From Syntrophobacterales bacterium (GTDB lineage Bacteria > Desulfobacterota > Desulfobaccia > Desulfobaccales > 0-14-0-80-60-11): a stretch of DNA of 12,044 nt. Made by a program: the position numbers and the translations under genes. Shown in pieces: positions 1 to 6,071 of this stretch. Every line of letters starts with the position of its first letter. Position 1 is the stretch's first letter. The stretch covers positions 1-12,044 of the forward strand of contig JALNYP010000090.1 of the NCBI GenBank assembly GCA_023229795.1, written 5' to 3'. A model generated the notes under the pieces. It searched no databases, was not told the DNA's origin, and was given only the letters and a program-made list of their open reading frames with translations.

Positions 1-33
1 AGTATTTCAGTCAGCGGCTGATAGCTTTAGACG

Positions 34-45
34 TCCATATATGGA
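34..45. promoter_or_regulatory. 12-bp perfect palindrome, possible operator
   Basis: TCCATATATGGA reads the same on both strands and lies about 95 nt upstream of the DUF364 gene. Its position and symmetry would suit a dimeric regulator site, but 12-bp AT-centred palindromes also arise by chance, and no promoter elements could be firmly placed around it. It does not match the ModE consensus well. Confidence 0.2.
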
Positions 46-86
46 ATAATGCCGCAGGCGGCAGGCGCACCGCGTTCCCGCCCCCC

Positions 87-116
87 GCCTTATAGACTTT
101 TTAGTCTGGGGCAGGC
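87..116 (+). promoter_or_regulatory. Leader hairpin upstream of the DUF364 gene
   Basis: AGACT (94-98) and AGTCT (103-107) form a perfect 5-bp stem on a TTTT loop. GCCT (87-90) can pair with AGGC (113-116) below an internal loop, and the C-run at 81-86 offers an alternative partner for GGGG (108-111). The element ends about 10 nt before the GGAGG Shine-Dalgarno at 126-130, so it could influence translation. No known riboswitch class was recognised. Confidence 0.25.
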
Positions 117-140
117 AGACCGATATGGAGGCAGCGTATC

Positions 141-866
141 ATGACTCAGGTATATGATGAACTCAAGAAACGTTTCCAGGATATTTGTCGCCAACGCAAC
201 CTGCTGGATGAGAAGGTCGAAGTGCAGGCCTCAGCTCTGACTACCGAAGCCGCTATCGGCCATCCGGAAGAACAGGACTTCCCTCTGCAAAAAGGGAAAG
301 AGCGCCTGATGCAAGCTGAATTTCGCGGTGCCGCGGGCCAGGCCTTTACCGACCGATTCGGCGATTTCCGGGGAAGTCTGGAAGAGATCCTGACTATGCC
401 TCTGGAAAATAACTACCGCCGGGCCGTATTCGTGGCCACCCTCAACGCCGTGCTCAAATATTTGGGGCTGATCCGGGGGACTAGCCATTGCCGCCATCAG
501 GACCCGCAGGAATGCGCCCGGGAACTGGCAGGATATCTCAGGAAACGTTTTGGTGAGGTCAGGGTAACTCAGGTAGGGTTTCAACCCCGCATGGTTCAGG
601 AAATCTCGTCTGTCCTGAGGCTGCGCCTCCTCGATCTGGATCCGGACAATATTGGGACCGAGAAGTTCGGGGTGGCCGTCGAAGGTCCGGAGAAAACCAC
701 GGAGGCCCTTAAATGGGCTGATGTCCTCCTGGTTACCGGCACCACCCTGGTGAACGATTCCATCGGGCTTTTTCTTCTGGACAAGCCGTTAATTTTTTAC
801 GGTACCACGGTGGCCGGTGCGGCCTACCTCATGGGATGGGACCGCTTCTGCCCAAAATCCATATAA
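141..866 (+). CDS. DUF4213/DUF364 putative heavy-metal chelation protein
   Basis: A complete 241-residue soluble protein with no signal peptide or membrane segment. The N-terminal part (about 5-110) resembles DUF4213. The C-terminal part (about 135-238) resembles the Rossmann-like DUF364 domain, with the segment ADVLLVTGTTLVNDSI at 193-208 and a KPLIFYGTTVAG stretch at 215-226 before a C-terminal GWDRFCP. Members are described as putative heavy-metal chelation proteins and often occur near molybdenum, tungsten or cobalamin-type metal genes, but no catalytic role is settled. C117, H119 and C125 could bind metal, which is speculative. The start is supported by GGAGG nine bases upstream. It stands alone: the next gene is convergent lpxC. 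The family call is fairly sure; the function is not. Confidence 0.72.
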   Translation: MTQVYDELKKRFQDICRQRNLLDEKVEVQASALTTEAAIGHPEEQDFPLQKGKERLMQAEFRGAAGQAFTDRFGDFRGSLEEILTMPLENNYRRAVFVATLNAVLKYLGLIRGTSHCRHQDPQECARELAGYLRKRFGEVRVTQVGFQPRMVQEISSVLRLRLLDLDPDNIGTEKFGVAVEGPEKTTEALKWADVLLVTGTTLVNDSIGLFLLDKPLIFYGTTVAGAAYLMGWDRFCPKSI

Positions 867-887
867 CCAACACGCGGTGAACCAGAC

Positions 888-917
888 GTAGGGCGGGAAA
901 GCGCCGCGCATCCCGCC
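888..917 (+). repeat. REP-like palindrome (GTAGGGCGGG family)
   Basis: GGCGGGA (892-898) pairs with TCCCGCC (911-917), and an inner GCG/CGC stem (901-903 with 907-909) continues the hairpin, all preceded by GTAG. No T-run follows, so it is a poor intrinsic terminator for the DUF364 gene. It shares its GTAGGGCGGG head and CCCGCC tail with the palindrome at 4399-4422, which points to a dispersed intergenic repeat family, probably the REP type moved by RAYT-like transposases. Confidence 0.55.
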
Positions 918-1025
918 ATTTCCTGGTTTTCTGGTTGAACTTGGGAACCAATGCGATCAGTCGGCACGCGCTCATCAAGAATGGTGCACAGGGAGCACCC
1001 TGCGCTTCTAACCTCTCTTCCCCAC

Positions 1026-1056
1026 AAAAAAAGGGCAGACCCTATGGCCCGCCCTT
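1026..1056 (-). terminator. Rho-independent terminator of lpxC
   Basis: Read on the minus strand, AAGGGC (from 1051-1056) pairs with GCCCTT (from 1031-1036) around a 14-nt loop and runs directly into a tract of seven T (1026-1032). It lies 27 nt beyond the lpxC stop, where an intrinsic terminator is expected. Its sequence resembles the GTAGGGCGGGCC repeat family nearby, so it may derive from one. Confidence 0.75.
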
Positions 1057-1082
1057 ACCCAATAACCACACATCCCCAATTC

Positions 1083-1997
1083 TTACGCCGGCAGCCCCTC
1101 CCACAGGGTGGGTTGGAACCAGGCGGGTTGTTGCTCCGGGGTGGGCGGCGACGGCACCCAGATGCGCCAGGCCGCCTCTTGTTCCATCAAGTGCTGCAAA
1201 AACTGGTAATGCAGTTCGTGGCTGCCCCGGCTCACCTCCAGCCGGCCCCACAGCGTCAGACCCAATAAGGCCAGGTCCCCCATGGCATCCAGAATCTTAT
1301 GTCGCACGCACTCTTCCGGGAACCGGAAACCCCCAGGGTTCAAGACCTCGGAGTCATCCAGGACCACGGCGTTGTCCAGGGAGCCGCCCAGGGCCAGGCC
1401 CTTGGTCTGGAGATACTGCACTTCCTTTAAGAACCCGAAGGTCCGGGCCGGCGCAATCTCTTTCTCAAACGCCTCGGACCACAGGGGCACGGTGTACCGT
1501 TGCCGCCGGATCAGCGGGTGGCTGAAGTCGATGCTGTAGGTAATCCGGGGCTCACCGGGGACGACCCGCATCCACCGGTCCCCCTGCTGCAATTCCACCG
1601 GGCGCTGTACTCGCAGATAGGCCCGGGGCGAAGGCAGGGTCCGCAACCCGGTCTCGGCCAAAAGTTGGGCGAAGGGGGCGGCGCTCCCATCCATGATGGG
1701 AACCTCCGGCCCCTCCACCGCAATGCGGGCATTGTCCACCCCGGCGCCCCTCAGGGCGGCCAGCAGGTGCTCTACCGTTGAGAGCGTGACCCGTCCCTCC
1801 CCCAGCGTGGTGGCCCGGAGGGTGTCCACCACCTTGCTGTAATGGGCCAGAATCTCCGGCCGGCCTGGCAGGTCCGCCCGCACGAACCGCAAGCCGTGGT
1901 TGGCGGCAGCCGGGGATATCGTGACCTTGACCGGCCGGCCCAGATGAAGGCCGATCCCGGAAAAAGTCAAGGGCTGCGCCAGCGTTTGTTGCCACAT
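1083..1997 (-). CDS. lpxC: UDP-3-O-acyl-N-acetylglucosamine deacetylase
   Basis: LpxC removes the acetyl group from UDP-3-O-acyl-GlcNAc, the committed step of lipid A synthesis, in the cytoplasm as a zinc metalloenzyme. The 304 residues match the usual length. Visible landmarks are STVEHLLAAL (73-82) with zinc ligand H77 and general base E76, EVPIMDGSA (98-106), ARTFGF (184-189), SLDNAVVLDD (206-215), RHKILDAMGD (232-241) with ligands H233 and D237, and a late GSHELH (258-263) where H260 matches the catalytic histidine. The ATG start is supported by AGGAG (minus strand of 2007-2011) nine bases upstream. The gene stands alone, away from the mur/fts or lpx clusters, with its own promoter about 200 nt upstream and an intrinsic terminator. 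All catalytic residues are intact and identity is secure. Confidence 0.97.
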   Translation of the reverse strand: MWQQTLAQPLTFSGIGLHLGRPVKVTISPAAANHGLRFVRADLPGRPEILAHYSKVVDTLRATTLGEGRVTLSTVEHLLAALRGAGVDNARIAVEGPEVPIMDGSAAPFAQLLAETGLRTLPSPRAYLRVQRPVELQQGDRWMRVVPGEPRITYSIDFSHPLIRRQRYTVPLWSEAFEKEIAPARTFGFLKEVQYLQTKGLALGGSLDNAVVLDDSEVLNPGGFRFPEECVRHKILDAMGDLALLGLTLWGRLEVSRGSHELHYQFLQHLMEQEAAWRIWVPSPPTPEQQPAWFQPTLWEGLPA

Positions 1998-2112
1998 AGT
2001 GATCCTCTCCTGCGCATCGTTGTGTGCAAGCCCTATACCAGGACTTATTCGTTAGACGCCGATGGCGCCGGCGCCGTTAACTGGCGATGATTATTGATTC
2101 TTTTTGCAGGCA

Positions 2113-2140
2113 GGGCCGGGCCGATTTCCCGGCCGGGCCC
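2113..2140. repeat. GC-rich imperfect inverted repeat in the lpxC leader
   Basis: GGGCC (2113-2117) pairs with GGCCC (2136-2140), and GGCCG (2119-2123) with CGGCC (2130-2134), around ATTTCC and one mismatch. On the minus strand it falls inside the predicted lpxC 5' leader and would be a very stable hairpin. No T-run follows on either strand, so it is not a convincing terminator of the upstream GH57 gene. Confidence 0.5.
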
Positions 2141-2142
2141 CT

Positions 2143-2186
2143 TTGTGGTAAAAAAGCGACAGAATTGTGGCAAAAGCCCCACAGAC
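2143..2186. repeat. Two imperfect tandem 22-nt units
   Basis: Units at 2143-2164 and 2165-2186 both begin TTGTGG, continue with A-runs and end with ACAGA; 16 of 22 positions agree by hand alignment. The pair sits between the lpxC extended -10 box and the GC-rich hairpin. It could be a duplicated regulator site, or chance similarity. Confidence 0.3.
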
Positions 2187-2200
2187 TGACGATCTGGTCA

Positions 2201-2209
2201 ATTATACCA
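2201..2209 (-). promoter_or_regulatory. Extended -10 promoter for lpxC
   Basis: The minus strand reads TGGTATAAT: a perfect TATAAT (2201-2206) with the TG of an extended -10 element one base upstream. No good -35 hexamer sits 16-18 nt away, as is common for extended -10 promoters. Transcription would start near 2194 and give a leader of about 195 nt before the lpxC ATG. Confidence 0.55.
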
Positions 2210-2253
2210 GGTTCGCGTCCAAATGCACCCTCTCAATCTCTAACTTACGGTAA

Positions 2254-2275
2254 TTTCGGTCTATTTTAACCGAAA
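2254..2275. repeat. 7-bp inverted repeat after the GH57 gene
   Basis: TTTCGGT (2254-2260) and ACCGAAA (2269-2275) are perfect inverted copies around an AT-rich 8-nt loop, 16 nt beyond the GH57 stop on the minus strand. ACCGAAA recurs right next to it. No T-run follows in the minus direction, so it is at best a weak terminator; an operator just upstream of the lpxC promoter is the alternative. Confidence 0.35.
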
Positions 2276-2290
2276 ACCGAAAACGGATAT

Positions 2291-4030
2291 TTATTCCGCC
2301 GGCGGAAACTCCACCCGCGCCCACCACCGGGGATCGATATCCGGGAAGATATCGTCCCGCTCCCGGCATAGGTGCAGGAAATTCCACTCTTCCGGCGGCA
2401 GATCGCGCTCGGCCGCGTAGCGCCGGGTCATGGCCGCCAGGCGGCGAAAGTCGTCGTTGTGCATCGTCAGTCGGAGTTCGGCGTAATCCCGGGCGCTGAA
2501 GGTGCTGATCAGGAACTGCCAGTCCGAGGACTCCAGCAGAAACAGGGAGCGGCCGCACTGTTTCAACAGGTCTTGCAAGCGGGGATCGGGGTCGCCGGAC
2601 CAACTCCGGGCCATCTCCTCCATGTCCTGCTCCGCGGCATAGACGTGGCGCCAGGTCCAGTCGTTCATCTCATTGAGCCAGATCCAGTGATAACCCCCTT
2701 CCCCCCAGGAACCCTCGGGCAGGGAGATGACCGCCCGGGGCGCTACCGCGGTAAGGATCTCGCCGCCCGGGCTTAGGCTCACCTGGGTATGATCGTGGAA
2801 CCGCTTGAGCACCTGGTAGAGCCATTCGGGCCCCTCGAACCACCAGTGGCCGATGAGTTCGGTGTCATAAGGGGCCACCACCATGCCGGGCCGGCCTTCC
2901 CGCTCCTTGAACTCCGACAGGAGGCCCACCACCATGGAGACAAAGTGGTCCGCCTGGTCGCGCAGCCGCCCCGCGATCCATTCGGGGTGGTAGGGTTCCT
3001 TATCGGCCAGATCGGCCTTGGCGCTGGTCACCCGCCAGTAGCGCAGGCCGCCGGGAAACCGCTTCTTGTGGAAATCCAAATAGTTGCCGTCCCCGGGGTA
3101 GCCCCATTCGCCGCTCCACACCTGCAGCCCGGTCTGGGGGTCCCGGGTAAAGGCCGCCACCGGGCGCTTGGTCTCCGGCGCGGAACTCACCAAATAAGCC
3201 TGATAGGGGGATTTATCCTCTTCCTCCGGGCGCTCATGGTATTGGGCGGCAAAGCGCTCCCATAGTTTCTCCAAGGCCTCGAAGCGGTCCTTATAGACCC
3301 CGATGGCTTTCCCCCCCTTCAAGAGGTGGGAGTCGATGAAGAAATATCGGAGGCCGTTTTCCGAGAGGAACTCTTCCACGCCCTTGCGCAGCACCGGTTC
3401 GCCGGCAAAGTCTTTCAGGGGCGGCGTCCAGGGGTAACGAGGCCGGTAGGCGCATTCCGGCAGCCAGAACCCTTTGGGGTCCCGGCCGAAGTGCCGGCGA
3501 TACGCGGCCGCCCCCTGCTTGACCTGGGCCTGGACCGCGGTGTCCCGGCCCAAGAGCGGTAGATACCCGTGGGTAGCGGCCGAGGTAATCACTTCGAGAA
3601 CCCCGTCGTCCATCAGCCGCCGGAAGGCCCCCAGCAGGTCCTCGCCAAAGTCCTCGCTGAAGGCCCGCCGCAGGTCGCCGTAGTGGCTCTCCCACATCTG
3701 GGCCACGCCTGCGAAGTGGTCATCTCCTAGCTTCTTAAAGGTGGCCAGGTCCTCATGGGCCGCTTTGATCTTTTGGTCCAGGTAGTCCTTGAACTCCTGG
3801 CGAAAGACCTTGGCCGCCAGCATTTCCGCCAGGATGGGGGTGATTCCGAGAGTAACTCCGGTGTGGCGCCCTTCGGCCCCCAGGCGGTTAAAGACCTGGA
3901 GCAGGGGAATATAGGATTCGGCCGCGGCTTCGTTGAGCCAATCCATGCCGTGGGGCCAGCGGCCGTGGCCGATGACGTAAGGCAGATGGGAATGGAGTAC
4001 AAAAGTGAAATATCCTAAGGGTTCGGCCAT
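2291..4030 (-). CDS. GH57 1,4-alpha-glucan branching enzyme
   Basis: A 579-residue cytoplasmic glycoside hydrolase family 57 protein of the DUF1957-containing branching-enzyme type (TK1436/TTHA1902-like), which makes alpha-1,6 branches in glycogen-like glucan. The N-terminal barrel opens with FVLHSHLPYV (10-19). The probable nucleophile is E192 in FWLPECAYRP, and the probable acid/base is D389 in APYDTELIGHWW. The conserved helical C-terminal part includes WGEGGYHWIWLNE (442-454) and LLESSDWQFLISTFSARDYA (498-517). The start is ATG at 4030, with GGAGG five bases upstream. A TTG at 4042 overlaps that Shine-Dalgarno and cannot be the start; a second ATG at 4033 is only two bases from it. Regulation is by its own sigma70-like promoter at 4099-4127. 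Family and catalytic residues are clear; branching specificity is inferred from family likeness. Confidence 0.9.
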   Translation of the reverse strand: MAEPLGYFTFVLHSHLPYVIGHGRWPHGMDWLNEAAAESYIPLLQVFNRLGAEGRHTGVTLGITPILAEMLAAKVFRQEFKDYLDQKIKAAHEDLATFKKLGDDHFAGVAQMWESHYGDLRRAFSEDFGEDLLGAFRRLMDDGVLEVITSAATHGYLPLLGRDTAVQAQVKQGAAAYRRHFGRDPKGFWLPECAYRPRYPWTPPLKDFAGEPVLRKGVEEFLSENGLRYFFIDSHLLKGGKAIGVYKDRFEALEKLWERFAAQYHERPEEEDKSPYQAYLVSSAPETKRPVAAFTRDPQTGLQVWSGEWGYPGDGNYLDFHKKRFPGGLRYWRVTSAKADLADKEPYHPEWIAGRLRDQADHFVSMVVGLLSEFKEREGRPGMVVAPYDTELIGHWWFEGPEWLYQVLKRFHDHTQVSLSPGGEILTAVAPRAVISLPEGSWGEGGYHWIWLNEMNDWTWRHVYAAEQDMEEMARSWSGDPDPRLQDLLKQCGRSLFLLESSDWQFLISTFSARDYAELRLTMHNDDFRRLAAMTRRYAAERDLPPEEWNFLHLCRERDDIFPDIDPRWWARVEFPPAE

Positions 4031-4035
4031 CATGT

Positions 4036-4040
4036 CCTCC
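4036..4040 (-). promoter_or_regulatory. Shine-Dalgarno that fixes the GH57 start
   Basis: The minus strand reads TTGGAGGACATGATGGCC. GGAGG is two bases from the first ATG and five from the second, which favours the second (4030). The in-frame TTG overlaps the first bases of the Shine-Dalgarno and is not usable. Confidence 0.75.
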
Positions 4041-4098
4041 AATAAAAACGGTTCGCTGGCGTGGAATAAGGGAAGTTGGTGGGCTGATATTTTACCTA

Positions 4099-4127
4099 AC
4101 TATAAGAAGCCAAATTTTCCGGGTCAA
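4099..4127 (-). promoter_or_regulatory. Sigma70-type promoter of the GH57 gene
   Basis: On the minus strand TTGACC (4122-4127) and TATAGT (4099-4104) are separated by exactly 17 bases (4105-4121). Transcription would start near 4092, giving a leader of about 60 nt. Both boxes are one base from consensus, making this the best sigma70 promoter in the window. Confidence 0.7.
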
Positions 4128-4144
4128 GGCGGCGGCCCTTGACA

Positions 4145-4178
4145 ATTTTGTTAACTACCCCCAATAAATTAACAAAAT
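4145..4178. repeat. Perfect 10-bp AT-rich inverted repeat, operator-like
   Basis: ATTTTGTTAA (4145-4154) and TTAACAAAAT (4169-4178) are exact inverted copies around a 14-nt C-rich spacer. The element begins 18 bases upstream of the GH57 -35 box and is preceded by a plus-strand TTGACA at 4139-4144. Position and symmetry fit a regulator site for the GH57 promoter. A pyk terminator is less likely, because the stem is AT-rich and no T-run follows on the minus strand. Confidence 0.45.
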
Positions 4179-4191
4179 GGGTCGAATCGCG

Positions 4192-4236
4192 GTGGCACAG
4201 GCTTTCCAGCCTGTGCCACAGGCAAGTTAAAGCCTG
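4192..4236. repeat. REP-like palindrome (GTGGCACAGGCT family)
   Basis: GTGGCACAGGCT (4192-4203) and AGCCTGTGCCAC (4208-4219) form a perfect 12-bp stem on a TTCC loop. A smaller CAGGC/GCCTG hairpin follows (4219-4223 with 4232-4236). Near-identical GGCACAGGCT palindromes are familiar intergenic REP-like elements in many bacterial genomes. It starts a cluster that fills the gap between pyk and the GH57 promoter. Confidence 0.65.
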
Positions 4237-4296
4237 GGGGCTGCAAAAAGATAATGCCCGACCCCTATCCCTGGTTAATCAAGAGGGCCTCATGGC

Positions 4297-4313
4297 GGCG
4301 GCCACAGGCCGCC
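4297..4313. repeat. REP-like palindrome, GGCGGCC type
   Basis: GGCGGCC (4297-4303) and GGCCGCC (4307-4313) are inverted copies around ACA. On the minus strand the element reads ATAGGGCGGCC at its head, like the TAGGGCGG head of the units at 888 and 4399. Confidence 0.5.
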
Positions 4314-4328
4314 CTATGCCTGCCGCAG

Positions 4329-4353
4329 TGGGGCGGCCGTCTCTGGCCGCCAC
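4329..4353. repeat. REP-like palindrome, GGCGGCC type, second copy
   Basis: GGCGGCC (4332-4338) and GGCCGCC (4345-4351) are inverted copies around GTCTCT, and flanking GT/AC extend the symmetry with a bulge. It repeats the stem of the unit at 4297-4313 with a different loop. Confidence 0.5.
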
Positions 4354-4398
4354 CAAGCTGGAGCCACCGGCCTCGGGGGTTTTTGAAGAGCCCTAAGA

Positions 4399-4422
4399 GG
4401 CGGGCACGGAGGCCCGCCCTAC
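4399..4422. repeat. REP-like palindrome next to the pyk stop
   Basis: GGCGGGC (4399-4405) pairs with GCCCGCC (4412-4418) around ACGGAG. On the minus strand it starts GTAGGGCGGGC, matching the unit at 888-917. It lies 10 nt beyond the pyk stop and may help end or stabilise that transcript, but no T-run follows. Confidence 0.55.
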
Positions 4423-4432
4423 CGGCCTCCTC

Positions 4433-5854
4433 TCATGAAATCACGTCCGCCTTGATCAGGTTGGTGCTCCCCGTGGTGCCGATGGGGGTGCCCGCGGTGA
4501 TGATCACCCGGTCGCCATGGTTGAGCATCCCGGCTTTGACGGCCTCTTCCTCCACCACCCGCAGCATATGGTCCGTATCCTGGATGGGGGGAGTCAGGAG
4601 GGGGAAAACGCCCCAGGTGAGGCACAGGCGGCGCCAGGTGGAGGCATGGGGGGTCACCGCCACGATGGGGGCGCGGGGCCGGAAGCGGCTGATCAGGCGG
4701 GCGGTGGACCCGGATTCGGTGTTGGTGAGGATGGCCTGGGCCTCCAGGTCCATGGCCATGTCGCAGGCCGCATAGCTGACGGCCTGGGGAATCTCCTGGC
4801 CGCTCGACGCGGCCCGGGCCCGCAGCCATTCCGGGTAAGGGAAATTCGCCTCAGTCACCCGGCTCACCCGGTCTAAAAATTTCACCGCCTCCACGGGGAA
4901 TTGCCCCGCGGCCGTCTCCTCCGACAGCATGACCGCATCGGTGCCGTCCAGGATGGCGTTGGCCACGTCGGTGGCCTCGGCCCGGCTGGGCCGGGAATGG
5001 GTCACCATGGACAAGAGCATCTGGGTGGCGGTGATGACCGGCTTGGCCGCCCGATTGGCCGCGGCAATGATCCTTTTTTGAGCCATGGGCACCTGTTCCG
5101 GGGGAATTTCCACTCCCAGATCTCCCCGGGCCACCATGAGACCGTCCACCACCGCCAGGATGTCTTCGAGCTGATCCAGGGCTTCGTGTTTTTCGATTTT
5201 GGCGATGATGGGGATATTCGCCCCCAGGCTGCGCATGAACTCCCGAGCCGCAAGGACGTCCTGGCGGGAGCGCACATAGGACAGGGCGATGAAGTCCACC
5301 CCCTGGTCGACCCCGAAGCGCAGGTCTTCCCGGTCCTTCTCGGTGAAGGCCGACAGGGACAGGGAATGGGTGGGGAAATTTATCCCCACCCGGGAGCGGA
5401 TCACCCCGCCCACCACGACCCGACACCTAAGAGCCTGATCTGACTTGGCTTCCACCTTAAGCTCTATATTCCCGTCCGCCAACAGAATGGTCGCCCCTAC
5501 CGGGGTTTCGGCGATGACCTGGGGATATTCCACCGTTACCCCGGCGGCGCCCTCAAGGGGGGTGACGCTGAGATAAAATTCGTCTCCTTCCGCCACCTTA
5601 GCTTCGCCCCCGGGGATCTCGCCGATGCGAATCTTGGGGCCGGCCAGGTCCTGTAAAATGGCCAACGGTACTCCCTGGGAGGCCGCCAACTCCCGCAGGC
5701 GCTGAATCCGGGCCCCATGTTCCTCCCGGGTGCCGTGGGAAAAGTTCAGGCGGGCTACATTCATGCCGGCCTGGATGAGCCTGGGCAGGATGTCGCCGTC
5801 GCTGGCCGGCCCCAGGGTGCAGACAATCTTGGTGCGTCGTTGATCCCGCAGCAC
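4433..5854 (-). CDS. pyk: Pyruvate kinase
   Basis: Pyruvate kinase moves phosphate from phosphoenolpyruvate to ADP in the last step of glycolysis; it is a cytoplasmic, usually tetrameric enzyme. The 473 residues are full length. Landmarks are KIVCTLGPAS (9-18), MNVARLNFSHG (31-41) with R35, N37 and S39, the B domain at about 71-169, IIAKIEKHEAL (216-226) with catalytic K219 and metal ligand E221, ARGDLG (242-247) with D245, ITATQML (274-280), HSRPSRAEATDVANAILDG (286-304), and the C-terminal regulatory domain from about 350. GPKIR at 72-76 has Lys where potassium-dependent enzymes have Glu. MLSEETA (309-315) replaces the common MLSGETA. The start is GTG, eight bases after AAGGAG (minus strand of 5863-5868). 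Transcription diverges from the FmdB-type gene. Confidence 0.96.
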   Translation of the reverse strand: MLRDQRRTKIVCTLGPASDGDILPRLIQAGMNVARLNFSHGTREEHGARIQRLRELAASQGVPLAILQDLAGPKIRIGEIPGGEAKVAEGDEFYLSVTPLEGAAGVTVEYPQVIAETPVGATILLADGNIELKVEAKSDQALRCRVVVGGVIRSRVGINFPTHSLSLSAFTEKDREDLRFGVDQGVDFIALSYVRSRQDVLAAREFMRSLGANIPIIAKIEKHEALDQLEDILAVVDGLMVARGDLGVEIPPEQVPMAQKRIIAAANRAAKPVITATQMLLSMVTHSRPSRAEATDVANAILDGTDAVMLSEETAAGQFPVEAVKFLDRVSRVTEANFPYPEWLRARAASSGQEIPQAVSYAACDMAMDLEAQAILTNTESGSTARLISRFRPRAPIVAVTPHASTWRRLCLTWGVFPLLTPPIQDTDHMLRVVEEEAVKAGMLNHGDRVIITAGTPIGTTGSTNLIKADVIS

Positions 5855-5964
5855 TGCTAGTTCTCCTTTTTCTCCCGTCAGGCTGGGCTGTAGTCAAGAT
5901 GGGGAGAATCTTCCATACTCTATGGACAAAAAGCCACAAAATGGGCCTTCAGAATGGCCGGAAA

Positions 5965-5970
5965 ATTATA
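5965..5970 (-). promoter_or_regulatory. Probable -10 box of the pyk promoter
   Basis: The minus strand reads TATAAT, preceded by an eight-T run. The -35 region at 17-nt spacing (GTGGTT) is weak, so the call rests on the perfect -10 and its place in the AT-rich divergent region. The leader would be about 105 nt. Confidence 0.45.
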
Positions 5971-5992
5971 ACTTAAAAAAAATAGCGAACCA

Positions 5993-6023
5993 CTGTTGAC
6001 AAATTATTATTTGATATTAACAG
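5993..6023. promoter_or_regulatory. Nested inverted repeat in the pyk/FmdB divergent region
   Basis: CTGTT (5993-5997) mirrors AACAG (6019-6023), and AAAT (6001-6004) mirrors ATTT (6009-6012) inside it. The element is centred about 72 nt upstream of the start expected from the sigma54-like promoter and just upstream of the pyk -10 box. It could serve either gene as a regulator site; this is an inference from layout only. Confidence 0.3.
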
Positions 6024-6054
6024 ATTAGCTATAAGTTTTAAACATTTTAGTGTT

Positions 6055-6071
6055 AGGCATAGATGTTGCAT
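6055..6071 (+). promoter_or_regulatory. Sigma54-like -24/-12 promoter before the FmdB-type gene
   Basis: AGGCAT (6055-6060) and TTGCAT (6066-6071) place GG (6056-6057) and GC (6068-6069) exactly ten bases apart, as sigma54 requires. The match to TGGCAC-N5-TTGCA has mismatches in the -24 half but a perfect TTGCA. Start of transcription would be near 6081, about 18 nt before the ATG, leaving the Shine-Dalgarno intact. Confidence 0.45.

Noticed and set aside
1..140. Molybdenum/tungsten cofactor or cobalamin riboswitch before the DUF364 gene
   Set aside because: The hairpins present do not reproduce the conserved cores of those classes as far as I can judge by eye.
935..1781. Several long plus-strand open frames opposite lpxC
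   Set aside because: They are Pro/Arg/Gly-rich antisense shadows of a clear lpxC gene in GC-rich DNA, with no Shine-Dalgarno and no recognisable domain.
2113..2140. GC-rich hairpin as the intrinsic terminator of the GH57 gene
   Set aside because: No T-run follows on either strand, and it lies downstream of the predicted lpxC promoter.
2372..3265. Plus-strand open frames opposite the GH57 gene
   Set aside because: Antisense shadows; the minus strand encodes a full GH57 enzyme with catalytic residues.
4031..4042. TTG at 4042 as the start of the GH57 gene
   Set aside because: The codon overlaps the GGAGG Shine-Dalgarno that serves the ATG at 4030.
4139..4775. Plus-strand open frames over the repeat cluster and the pyk 3' end
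   Set aside because: They read through palindromic repeats and antisense to pyk, with composition set by the repeats rather than by coding constraint.
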